Assembly: GCA_030613125.1 (NCBI GenBank)
Contig: JAUWMO010000065.1
Location: forward strand, 1 to 12,429
DNA length: 12,429 nucleotides
Origin: Bacteroidota bacterium
GTDB taxonomy: Bacteria > Bacteroidota > Bacteroidia > Bacteroidales > VadinHA17
Direction of reading: 5' to 3'
Positions 5,877-12,429 of this stretch are shown here, in pieces. A model generated the notes under the pieces. It did no database searches. It worked only from the letters and a program-made list of their open reading frames with translations, and was not told the origin of the DNA. Each line of letters begins with the position of its first letter. Positions within the stretch are counted from its first letter, which is position 1. A program made the position numbers and the translations under genes.

Positions 5877-6827
5877 ATGATTAATAGAAGGTTGCTAAGA
5901 ATAAAAGTGCTTCAGGCTTATTACGCTTATACCAAAAGGGGGCACGACTCAATTACGGTAACTGAAAAAGAGCTGTTACATAGTATTGAAAAGTCATTTG
6001 ATCTTTTTTATTACCTGCTGCTCCTGGTTGTTGATATCGTAGCGTATGCAAAGTCCAGAATTGAATTGGCCAAACAAAAAAATATTCCAACTTATGAAGA
6101 TCTTCATCCTAATACACGTTTTATTGATAACTGGTATGTGAAAGAACTACAAGAACATACAACATTCATAAAAATTATTGATAATAAAAAGATAAATTGG
6201 GTAAATTATCCTGAACTTATTAGAAATTTATATCAATCCATAATAAACTCGGAAGATTATAATGATTATATGGGAAAATCTGAAAGTAGTGTAAATGAAG
6301 ATAAAAATTTATTGATCACCCTGTTTACAAATCATATTCTGGTTTCGGAAGATCTGTATCAAAATCTTGAAGAGGAGAGTATCTATTGGAATGATGATGT
6401 GGAATACGTTATAAGTATGATATTGAAGACCATAAGAAAGTCATCGCCTGGGAAACTGACATTATTTTCTGGGGAAAAGATATTTAAAAATGAAGAAGAT
6501 AAGGAATTTGTACTTCGCTTGCTTCATAAGGTGATTCTAAAACATAAAGATTATAAAGAATTGATTAAAATTTATGCTGAAAATTGGGATATAGAAAGAA
6601 TCGCCCTTATGGATATTTTGATTATGGAATTAGCCATTGCTGAGATGGTTGAATTTTCTCAAATTCCTGTCAGGGTAAGTTTAAATGAATACATTGAAAT
6701 ATCAAAAACATACAGCTCCAATAAAAGTGGCGTGTTTATTAATGGTATTCTGGACAAAATCACCCATCGTCTAAAAAAAGAAAAAGTGATTGTTAAAAGA
6801 GGAAAAGGATTAATTGGGGAGCAGTAA
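5877..6827 (+). CDS. nusB: Transcription antitermination protein NusB, long Bacteroidota form
   Basis: A 316-residue NusB, which with NusE (S10) binds boxA RNA and prevents premature termination in rRNA operons. The typical NusB is about 140 residues. Bacteroidota versions are roughly twice as long, and this one fits that pattern. The N-terminus (MINRRLLRIKVLQAYYAY) is the conserved first helix. Residues 20-205 are a lineage-type insertion or divergent region. The canonical C-terminal half is clear: NWDIERIALMDILIMELAIAEM (starting at 236), then IPVRVSLNEYIEISKTYSS and VFINGILDKI (to 295). The ATG at 5877 follows a strong promoter closely. It is the first gene of the plus-strand string and 83 nt upstream of the DUF1573 gene. 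Confidence 0.92.
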   Translation: MINRRLLRIKVLQAYYAYTKRGHDSITVTEKELLHSIEKSFDLFYYLLLLVVDIVAYAKSRIELAKQKNIPTYEDLHPNTRFIDNWYVKELQEHTTFIKIIDNKKINWVNYPELIRNLYQSIINSEDYNDYMGKSESSVNEDKNLLITLFTNHILVSEDLYQNLEEESIYWNDDVEYVISMILKTIRKSSPGKLTLFSGEKIFKNEEDKEFVLRLLHKVILKHKDYKELIKIYAENWDIERIALMDILIMELAIAEMVEFSQIPVRVSLNEYIEISKTYSSNKSGVFINGILDKITHRLKKEKVIVKRGKGLIGEQ

Positions 6828-6849
6828 ATGTTAATTTTTTAAAAAAAAA

Positions 6850-6880
6850 TTGGTCAACTGAGTCAAATATTTTTACTTTG
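6850..6880 (+). promoter_or_regulatory. Candidate internal promoter for the DUF1573-yajC segment
   Basis: TTG (6850-6852), a 20-base spacer and TTACTTTG (6873-6880, one mismatch to TAnnTTTG, followed by CA) lie in the 83-nt gap after nusB and 30 nt before the next ATG. It directly follows an unusual T6-A9 tract (6835-6849), which may bend DNA or act as an upstream element. Confidence 0.45.
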
Positions 6881-6910
6881 CATCCTGGTATTATTAAAAC
6901 ATAGAAACAT

Positions 6911-7345
6911 ATGATGATAATAAGATTTATTTTACCTGTCATTGTATTGTATTTATTTTCATGTGGGGGAAAAGAAGGGTCCCGGGATAGAGAATTACTA
7001 TCTTCCGGGGATTCATTGTTAGGCATTCCTATTATTGAGTTCGTCGTGAATTCTCATGATTTTGGAAAGATAAGTGAAGGTGAAAAAATTAGTTTTACCT
7101 TCCATTACACAAATTCTGGTAAAGGTGGATTAATAATTAATTCTGCCTCGGCATCTTGTGGATGTACCATACCAAGTTATAGCAAAGAGCCTTTGCTTCC
7201 GGGAGAAAAAGGAAAAATAGAGGTTCTTTTTAACAGCAGTGGGAGATTGGGTGTACAACATAAGACTATTGCAATTAGAACCAATGGTAGGCCCGATATG
7301 AAAATTCTGGATATCTATGCTGAGATTATTAAAAATAATAAATAA
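6911..7345 (+). CDS. DUF1573 domain lipoprotein
   Basis: A 144-residue predicted lipoprotein. Residues 1-18 form a short signal peptide with the lipobox LFSC (C18). The DUF1573 domain, an immunoglobulin-like ASH/MSP-type beta fold, runs from about 42 to 140: the opening HDFGKISEGEKISFTFHYTNSG, the family hallmark SCGCT (82-86) and the LLPGEKGKIEVLFNS strand region. Function is unknown; such proteins are numerous in Bacteroidota and are surface or periplasmic. Two adjacent ATGs (6911, 6914) are possible starts and differ by one residue. It sits between nusB and yajC and probably has its own promoter as well as read-through. Confidence 0.88.
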   Translation: MMIIRFILPVIVLYLFSCGGKEGSRDRELLSSGDSLLGIPIIEFVVNSHDFGKISEGEKISFTFHYTNSGKGGLIINSASASCGCTIPSYSKEPLLPGEKGKIEVLFNSSGRLGVQHKTIAIRTNGRPDMKILDIYAEIIKNNK

Positions 7346-7372
7346 GGTAAATCTAAAATAAAAAAAACCATT

Positions 7373-7693
7373 ATGACTAATTTGTTATTTGTATTATTAA
7401 TGGCTCCGAAGGAAGGACAAAGTCCTCTCACTTCACTGCTGCCACTTGTCCTGATCATACTTGTTTTTTATTTTTTTATGATCCGGCCACAGATGAAACG
7501 ACAAAAAGATCTTAAAACCTATCGGGAGAGCCTTAGAAAAGGTGATAAGGTTCTTACTACCGGAGGTATTTATGGTAAAGTCGTAGATATTAAGGACCAG
7601 GTTATAGTTGTTGAAATTGCTGATAAAATCAGGATTAAAGTAGATAAAAGTGCTATCTTAAAGGATTCTGGTGATATAGCAGGTCGGAAATAG
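7373..7693 (+). CDS. yajC: Preprotein translocase accessory subunit YajC
   Basis: A 106-residue YajC, the small single-pass inner-membrane protein that associates with SecDF and the SecYEG translocon. One membrane helix spans about residues 19-38 and ends in the family motif FFMIRPQMKRQK. The cytosolic domain follows, with LRKGDKVLTTGGIYGKVVDI (54-73) and the closing strand IRIKVDKSAI. Length is normal for the family. It starts 27 nt after the DUF1573 gene and ends 47 nt before the YbbR-like gene. Confidence 0.95.
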   Translation: MTNLLFVLLMAPKEGQSPLTSLLPLVLIILVFYFFMIRPQMKRQKDLKTYRESLRKGDKVLTTGGIYGKVVDIKDQVIVVEIADKIRIKVDKSAILKDSGDIAGRK

Positions 7694-7740
7694 TAAGAAA
7701 GAGTAATTCAGATATTCTGAATCCAATAAACATCTTAGGT

Positions 7741-8739
7741 TTGAAACCGGTTTTATATACCAGATTGTCCGGTTACTACAAACGGATCAGACAGAGATTA
7801 GATAGAAATTTTTTTATCTTTCTTTTCTTTCTGTTTCTGTCAGGTCTTTTTTGGTTGCTTAATGAGTTAAACAAGGAATCTATTTCAGATATAACCTATC
7901 CGGTTCGTTATAACAATCTGGATAGCCGCAAAATTCTGGTAAATGAAGTGCCTAACAGCCTTATTTTGAAAGTTCAGGCTCCAGGCTATACTTTATTGAA
8001 ATCCAAACTAAGTCCCAGATTGATTCCCATAAATCTGGATATGAGGTCATATCTGCTGCGCCAAAATGAAATGTTATCCTCTGATTACTTTTTATTGACA
8101 AAGGATCTTCATGGTCGTTTTACAAGACGGTTGGCCAGTGATATAAAAATATTAGAGATACAGCCTGATACGATTTTCTTTCAATTCGACAGCGTAATTT
8201 ATAAAAAAGTACCTGTCGTAGCTGATATCAGTTATTCATTGTTAAGGCAGTTCATGTTAAGAGATGAAATTCGTACCACGCCGGACAGTATGGGCATGAC
8301 CGGACCAGGTAAGATATTAGATACTCTACAATATATTAATACTGTTCATGAAAGTTATCAGGAACTTAACAACACTGTTCAGCAGGAAATTAAGTTGGTT
8401 AGAATTCCCAAAATAACATATGACCAAAAAGAAGTTTTAATGACAATTCCGGTTGAACAGTTTACTGAAGCAAACCTGAGAATTCCAATAGAAACTGTTC
8501 ATGTACCCGATTCCATTATTTTAAAAACATTTCCAAACCAGGTTTCTTTAACCTGTATTGCCGGGTTAAGTGATTATGAAAAGTTATCTGCTCATCTCTT
8601 CCGGGTTGAGGTAAATTTTGAATCTATTGATTTTAGTTTGGGTGATAAATTAAAGGTAAATATTGTATCGTCACCCGAATTTGTACAATCTATCCGGATA
8701 TATCCTATCTATGTAGATTTCATTATTGAAAATAAGTAA
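7741..8739 (+). CDS. YbbR-like domain protein (CdaR-like)
   Basis: A 332-residue membrane-anchored protein: a short basic cytosolic N-terminus (KRIRQRLDR), one helix at about 23-41 (NFFIFLFFLFLSGLFWLLNEL), then a large extracytoplasmic region with YbbR-like beta repeats. Repeat units are recognisable around 47-100 and 250-330, where VPDSIILKTFPNQVSLTCIAG is typical. In Firmicutes the related CdaR regulates the diadenylate cyclase CdaA; no cyclase gene is here, so that role cannot be assumed. The start is a TTG: no ATG exists upstream in frame, and the first internal ATG (8041) would delete the membrane helix. AGG lies only one base before the TTG, so ribosome binding is unusual. The stop overlaps the coaE ATG by one base (TAATG). 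Confidence 0.82.
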   Translation: MKPVLYTRLSGYYKRIRQRLDRNFFIFLFFLFLSGLFWLLNELNKESISDITYPVRYNNLDSRKILVNEVPNSLILKVQAPGYTLLKSKLSPRLIPINLDMRSYLLRQNEMLSSDYFLLTKDLHGRFTRRLASDIKILEIQPDTIFFQFDSVIYKKVPVVADISYSLLRQFMLRDEIRTTPDSMGMTGPGKILDTLQYINTVHESYQELNNTVQQEIKLVRIPKITYDQKEVLMTIPVEQFTEANLRIPIETVHVPDSIILKTFPNQVSLTCIAGLSDYEKLSAHLFRVEVNFESIDFSLGDKLKVNIVSSPEFVQSIRIYPIYVDFIIENK

Positions 8740-9335
8740 TGTTGAAAGTAGGTATTACAGGTGGGATAGGAAGTGGAAAATCATATGTATGTAAAGTATT
8801 TCGTATGATAGGCGTTCCGGTCTTTCATGCCGATAAGGTTGCACAAGACCTTCTTGATACTCATCCATCACTGAAGCATACAATGCAGGATCTGTTTGGG
8901 GCAAACATATATGTAAATGACCGGCTAAACAGAAAGAAAGTAGCTGAAATAGTATTTCAGGACAAGACTATTCTCGAAAAACTAAACCAGGTAGTCCATC
9001 CTTTGGTTCTTGAGAGTTTTAATAATTGGACAAAAAATATTTCAGGACATCCGTACGTTTTGAAAGAAGCAGCAATAATATTTGAGTCAGGAGCTGAACA
9101 ATTTCTTGATGCTGTAATAAATATTACGGCTCCGAGAGAATTGAGAATAAAAAGGGTAATGAAAAGAGATAAGGTTTTACGCAATCATGTTATTGCCAGG
9201 ATGGAAAATCAATTACCTGAAGAGGATAAGCTTAAACGGGCCGATTATGTAATATATAATGATGAACACTCTTTGATCTTACCTCAAATAATTAATATTC
9301 ATAATAAACTACAATACATGGCAAAGCGTATTTGA
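8739..9335 (+). CDS. coaE: Dephospho-CoA kinase
   Basis: A 198-residue dephospho-CoA kinase, which phosphorylates the 3'-hydroxyl of the ribose of dephospho-CoA with ATP in the last step of coenzyme A synthesis. The P-loop GGIGSGKS is at 8-15. The catalytic aspartate region is FHADKVAQDLL (D32), and VVHP at 85-88 is the conserved substrate-site motif. EAAIIFESG (110-118) matches the Walker B-like strand region. RVMKRD (139-144) is the lid segment, followed by NQLP and ADYVIYND (168-175). All key motifs are intact and length is normal. It overlaps the YbbR-like gene by one base, suggesting translational coupling. Confidence 0.96.
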   Translation: MLKVGITGGIGSGKSYVCKVFRMIGVPVFHADKVAQDLLDTHPSLKHTMQDLFGANIYVNDRLNRKKVAEIVFQDKTILEKLNQVVHPLVLESFNNWTKNISGHPYVLKEAAIIFESGAEQFLDAVINITAPRELRIKRVMKRDKVLRNHVIARMENQLPEEDKLKRADYVIYNDEHSLILPQIINIHNKLQYMAKRI

Positions 9336-9362
9336 TTATCATAGGCAAATTATTTTATTTTG
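9331..9362 (+). promoter_or_regulatory. Candidate internal promoter upstream of the TerB/J-domain gene
   Basis: TTTG (9331-9334, inside the coaE 3' end), a 20-base spacer and TTATTTTG (9355-9362, one mismatch to TAnnTTTG) lie 24 nt before the next ATG. A 6-bp inverted repeat, GGCAAA (9344-9349) and TTTGCC (9359-9364), overlaps the -7 element. Confidence 0.4.
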
Positions 9363-9385
9363 CCATTTATTAGATATTTGAAAAA

Positions 9386-10102
9386 ATGGGAAAATTTGGA
9401 AAATGGATTGCAGGTGGTTTGGGATGGGCTTTTTTTGGTCCCCTCGGAGGTATTTTGGGATTTGCTCTGGGAGCACTTCTTGAGGAGAGTCCAAACATAA
9501 AATCTCAGTTGAAAAAAACCTCAACCGGGGCATTTGCTATGAGCCTGCTGGTTCTCATAGCTGCTGTGATGAAAGCAGATGGAAAGGTGGTTAAATCAGA
9601 ACTTGATTTTGTTAAGCAGTATCTGGTTAAGGCTTTTGATCCGGAATCAGCAAAAGAAGCCCTTACTATGCTTAGAAGTATTATAAAACAGGAGATTCCT
9701 CTCAATGATGTCTGCAACCAGATAAGGCAAAATATGAATTATTCTTCAAGGCTACAACTTCTTCATTTGCTTTATGGCGTTTCTAATGCTGATGCCAGGA
9801 TCAACGAAAAAGAGTTGGAGGTTATTGAAAGGATTGCTACTCAAATGGGAATTTCTTCAAAAGATAAGGATTCTGTCAAGTACATGTTTATCCCGAAGAC
9901 AGATGCATTCTACAAAATCCTTGAGATCACCCCTTCAGCTTCTGATGAGGATATTAAAAAAGCTTATCGGAAAATGGCAATGAAATATCACCCAGATAAA
10001 GTTAGTCACCTGGGTGAAGATTTCCAGAAATTTGCCAATGACAAATTTAAAAAAGTCAATGGAGCATACAATAATATAAAAAAAGAGAGAAATATTGCCT
10101 GA
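9386..10102 (+). CDS. DjlA-like co-chaperone with TerB and C-terminal J domain
   Basis: A 238-residue protein with DjlA-type architecture. The N-terminus is a glycine-rich hydrophobic segment (GGLGWAFFGPLGGILGFALGALL, residues 10-32), likely membrane-associated. A TerB-like helical domain spans about 45-165, with the repeated acidic motifs ADGKVVKSELDFV and ADARINEKELEVIERIA. The last 65 residues form a J domain beginning DAFYKILEITPSASDEDIKKAY, with the HPD tripeptide at 202-204 (YHPDK) that stimulates DnaK ATPase. The J domain at the extreme C-terminus is typical of DjlA. The partner is presumably DnaK; the substrate is unknown. The gene lies 50 nt after coaE. Confidence 0.88.
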   Translation: MGKFGKWIAGGLGWAFFGPLGGILGFALGALLEESPNIKSQLKKTSTGAFAMSLLVLIAAVMKADGKVVKSELDFVKQYLVKAFDPESAKEALTMLRSIIKQEIPLNDVCNQIRQNMNYSSRLQLLHLLYGVSNADARINEKELEVIERIATQMGISSKDKDSVKYMFIPKTDAFYKILEITPSASDEDIKKAYRKMAMKYHPDKVSHLGEDFQKFANDKFKKVNGAYNNIKKERNIA

Positions 10103-10148
10103 TTTATTACAGTGAAGTATTTACAATAAATTTTAAAGTGTTTTAATT

Positions 10149-10622
10149 ATGGACTTGAAGGATATAATGGCTATTTCTGGTAAACCCGGCCTGTATAAAT
10201 TTATCTCACAAGGCAGAAATGCCATGATTGTTGAAAATCTTGAGAATAACACCAGAATGAGCGCATTTGCTTCTGATAAAGTTAGTACCCTTGAAGATAT
10301 TGCAATATTTACTGAGGATCAGGATGTTCCTATAAAAGATGTGTTAAAAAATATTTTCGATAAGGAGAATGGACGGGAAACCATTTCACATAAGTCTGCT
10401 AATGAGGAGCTTAAGACATGGTTTGAATCAATCCTTCCTGATTATGACCGGGACAGAGTTTATGTTTCTGACATAAAGAAGGTGATTCAATGGTATAACA
10501 TCCTGCAAAAGATGGAAATGCTTGTGTTTGAGGATGTGAAAGAAAACGAAACCGGAGCGTCTGAAGAATCATCATCTGAAGAATCATCAAAAAAGGAATC
10601 AGAAGAAAAAACAGATTCATGA
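10149..10622 (+). CDS. DUF5606 family protein
   Basis: A 157-residue cytosolic protein of the Bacteroidota-specific DUF5606 family, with no known function. The N-terminal motif MDLKDIMAISGKPGLYKFISQ is the diagnostic start, followed by a small beta region (AMIVENLENNTRMSAF). A segment with VPIKDVLKNIF and a helical ELKTWFESILPDYDRDRVYVSDIKKVIQWYN end the conserved domain near residue 123. The final 30 residues are a Ser/Glu-rich tail that contains an exact 15-bp tandem duplication. It overlaps the downstream peptidase gene by four bases (ATGA), so the two are probably translated together. Confidence 0.88.
   Translation: MDLKDIMAISGKPGLYKFISQGRNAMIVENLENNTRMSAFASDKVSTLEDIAIFTEDQDVPIKDVLKNIFDKENGRETISHKSANEELKTWFESILPDYDRDRVYVSDIKKVIQWYNILQKMEMLVFEDVKENETGASEESSSEESSKKESEEKTDS
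10560..10589 (+). repeat. Exact 15-bp tandem duplication in the DUF5606 gene
   Basis: TCTGAAGAATCATCA occurs twice in direct succession (10560-10574 and 10575-10589). It is in frame and encodes SEESS twice in the disordered tail. The copies are identical at every base, including wobble positions, pointing to a recent slippage event. Confidence 0.9.
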
Positions 10623-12346
10623 ACCCAGATCATCCCCGGCCAAAGGTAAAAGCCCAACGTAAATTTGTATCACCAAACCTTAATATAGATTCCTGGGGAT
10701 CTGTTGAAATGTATTTCACCGACCTCCTAACCAGGAATATTAATTCTGTTGCCAATTTAGAGAAATGGTTATCTGACAGAAGTGAACTGTCTTCTGTTCT
10801 TGAAGAAGACCTTGCCTGGAGATACATACGAATGAATTGTAATACTTCTGATAAAGAATTAACGAAAAACTATGAAAATTTTATTAAGAATATTGAACCA
10901 GAAGTATCCAGGATGTCTAATTTACTTGATCGTAAATTTTTTAATACCACAATTAAAGACCAGCTTGATACAAAAAAATATCTTGTTTTTATTCGTGCCC
11001 TGAAAAAAAGAATGGAGATTTTCAGGGAAGAAAATGTGCCTGTCATCTCTGAATTACAAGTGGAAGAACAACTATATGGAAAGATAACTTCTGGCATGAC
11101 CGTTACTCATGACGGTAAAGAGCTCACTCTTCAAGAGGCTTCGAACTATATTAAAGATCCGGATAGAAACATCAGAAAGGATTTTTATTTTCGCATCACA
11201 AAACGAAGACTGAAAGATGCTGTTAAATTGCAAGAACTGTTAAGTTCACTTATTGGTAAACGGCATGAAGTTGCTTTGAATGCAGGATTTGAGAATTACA
11301 TGGATTATAAGTGGGCTGATTTTGGCAGATTTGACTACAGTGTTGAGGATTGTAAGCGTTTTCATGAATCTATTGCCACAGAAGTTTGCCCGTTGGCAGA
11401 TAGGATATTGGAAAGGAGGAAAGAAAAACTAAACATACAAACTCTCAAACCTTGGGATCTCGAGGTAGATATAGATTTAAAGCCTCAATTAAAGCCATTT
11501 CGGGATTCATCTGAGCTAATTACTAAAACAATTAAAAGTTTTGGAAAGATTCGGTCACGTTTCGGGGAGTACCTGCAACAAATGGAGAATGGAGGCTTTC
11601 TTGATTTGGATTCCAGGATTAACAAAGCCCCCGGGGGGTTTAATTACCCACTTTATGAAAGTAATATTCCTTTTATTTTTATGAATGCAACAGGTAACCT
11701 ACGGGATTTGGAAACCATGTTCCATGAAGGAGGCCATGCTGTTCATAGTTTTGTTAGTGCCGGGCAGAAACTGGTTGAGTATAAGGAACTTCCTGCTGAA
11801 ATCGCTGAACTTGCCTCTATGACTATGGAGTTGATCTCAATGGACCAGTGGCATAATTTCTTCAGATCTGAAGATGATCTGAACCGGGCCAAAAGAAGCC
11901 AGTTGGAAGGTGTAATTCAGGTATTGCCCTGGATTGCTACGATTGACAAGTTTCAACATTGGCTTTATACTAAGCCTGAACATTCACATGACGAGAGGAA
12001 TTCTGCCTGGAAAGATGTTATAGCCGAATTTGGAAGTAAACAGGTTGATTGGGAAGGACTTGATGATCAGTTTGCCAATATGTGGCAGAAACAACTACAC
12101 ATTTTTGAGGTTCCATTTTATTACGTGGAGTATGGTATTGCACAGCTTGGTGCAATTGCAATCTGGAAAAACTATAGAGACAATCCTGTGAAAGCCCTGG
12201 ACCTTTATGAGAAAGCATTATCTCTTGGTTATTCTGTGCCTATCCCCGGGATCTATCAGACTGCCGGAATTTCATTTGATTTTTCAAAAGAGTATGTTCA
12301 AGAACTTATGGGTTTTATCGGCGGAGAGCTTGAGAGGCTGATCTAA
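10619..12346 (+). CDS. M3 family oligoendopeptidase
   Basis: A 575-residue zinc metallopeptidase of the M3 family (oligoendopeptidase F / thimet-like), which cuts short peptides in the cytosol. The helical N-terminal lobe covers about 1-330. The catalytic lobe has the APGGF motif (337-341), the zinc motif HEGGH (369-373) and the expected third ligand E397 in AEIAELAS. PFYYVEYGIAQLGA (499-512) carries the conserved tyrosines that stabilise the transition state. No signal peptide is present. Length fits the compact M3B-like subgroup. The ATG at 10619 overlaps the DUF5606 stop as ATGA, and no alternative start gives a better junction. It is the last gene seen in the plus-strand string and is followed directly by short tandem repeats without a clear terminator hairpin. 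Confidence 0.95.
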   Translation: MNPDHPRPKVKAQRKFVSPNLNIDSWGSVEMYFTDLLTRNINSVANLEKWLSDRSELSSVLEEDLAWRYIRMNCNTSDKELTKNYENFIKNIEPEVSRMSNLLDRKFFNTTIKDQLDTKKYLVFIRALKKRMEIFREENVPVISELQVEEQLYGKITSGMTVTHDGKELTLQEASNYIKDPDRNIRKDFYFRITKRRLKDAVKLQELLSSLIGKRHEVALNAGFENYMDYKWADFGRFDYSVEDCKRFHESIATEVCPLADRILERRKEKLNIQTLKPWDLEVDIDLKPQLKPFRDSSELITKTIKSFGKIRSRFGEYLQQMENGGFLDLDSRINKAPGGFNYPLYESNIPFIFMNATGNLRDLETMFHEGGHAVHSFVSAGQKLVEYKELPAEIAELASMTMELISMDQWHNFFRSEDDLNRAKRSQLEGVIQVLPWIATIDKFQHWLYTKPEHSHDERNSAWKDVIAEFGSKQVDWEGLDDQFANMWQKQLHIFEVPFYYVEYGIAQLGAIAIWKNYRDNPVKALDLYEKALSLGYSVPIPGIYQTAGISFDFSKEYVQELMGFIGGELERLI

Positions 12347-12348
12347 CG

Positions 12349-12397
12349 CTTCAATCCACAGTCCACAATCCGCAGTCTACAGTCCCCAGTCCGCAGT
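12349..12397. repeat. Tandem array of seven degenerate 7-mers, CCRCAGT type
   Basis: Seven contiguous 7-base units begin two bases after the peptidase stop: CTTCAAT, CCACAGT, CCACAAT, CCGCAGT, CTACAGT, CCCCAGT, CCGCAGT. Changes concentrate at the second to fourth positions and at position six, while CA-T is nearly constant. The period of seven and the location directly after a stop codon argue against coding. Confidence 0.8.
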
Positions 12398-12404
12398 GCG
12401 ATAT

Positions 12405-12428
12405 AACAATTAAACAATTCAACAATTA
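12405..12428. repeat. Tandem array of three 8-mers, AACAATTM type
   Basis: AACAATTA, AACAATTC and AACAATTA follow one another directly and run to the window edge, so the array may continue. It is separated from the 7-mer array by only seven bases. Confidence 0.75.
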
Positions 12429-12429
12429 A

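Noticed and set aside
9344..9364. Terminator after coaE
   Set aside because: The 6-bp GGCAAA/TTTGCC stem has a 9-base AT loop and no following T run. It overlaps a promoter candidate and the next gene is close by.
10095..10125. Promoter before the DUF5606 gene
   Set aside because: A TTG with a 20-base spacer is present, but the -7 candidate TATTTACA departs from TAnnTTTG at three positions.
11628..11639. GC palindrome CCCCCGGGGG in the M3 gene
   Set aside because: It is explained by the codons for the conserved Ala-Pro-Gly-Gly motif of the peptidase.

Overview
The window looks like a chromosomal segment from a member of the Bacteroidota, probably an uncultured or environmental Bacteroidales/Marinilabiliales-type lineage. 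The DNA is AT-rich. Several upstream regions carry the Bacteroidota promoter -7 element TAnnTTTG. The gene content is typical of the phylum: a FeoA-FeoB fusion with a FeoB-associated Cys-rich peptide, a DUF3276/PUR protein, a long NusB, a DUF1573 lipoprotein, and the yajC-YbbR-coaE and DUF5606 genes.

Layout. Positions 1-415 hold no gene. They contain GC-rich direct repeats, a 109-bp element with imperfect terminal inverted repeats, a five-copy 8-mer tandem array and a long stem-loop. Positions 416-4837 are a five-gene minus-strand iron operon, in transcription order: feoA-feoB fusion, Cys-rich membrane peptide, OB-fold-like lipoprotein, PepSY-type membrane protein, DUF456 membrane protein. 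A candidate promoter overlapped by a perfect inverted repeat precedes feoAB, and the stem-loop at 349-405 lies just past the last gene. Positions 4838-5291 are intergenic. Positions 5292-5681 encode a PUR-domain nucleic-acid-binding protein on the minus strand, divergent from the plus-strand gene string that begins with nusB.

Positions 5877-12346 form a compact plus-strand string: nusB, DUF1573 lipoprotein, yajC, YbbR-like protein, coaE, a DjlA-like TerB/J-domain protein, DUF5606 protein and an M3 metallopeptidase. Several junctions overlap by 1-4 nt, and at least two candidate internal promoters are present. The window ends in two back-to-back short tandem arrays of 7-mers and 8-mers.

How the genes work together. 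The minus-strand cluster reads as a ferrous-iron uptake module. FeoAB is the pump and the Cys-rich peptide its known partner. The lipoprotein and PepSY protein are candidate periplasmic and membrane accessories for metal handling or reduction; this last role is inference. The plus-strand string is housekeeping: rRNA antitermination (NusB), Sec translocon accessory (YajC), coenzyme A synthesis (CoaE), cell-envelope proteins and peptide turnover.

I did not find a clearly new defence or mobile system. The most interesting signals are the unexplained inverted repeat over the feoAB promoter, the unstudied partners in the iron operon, and the several kinds of short intergenic repeat at both ends of the window.
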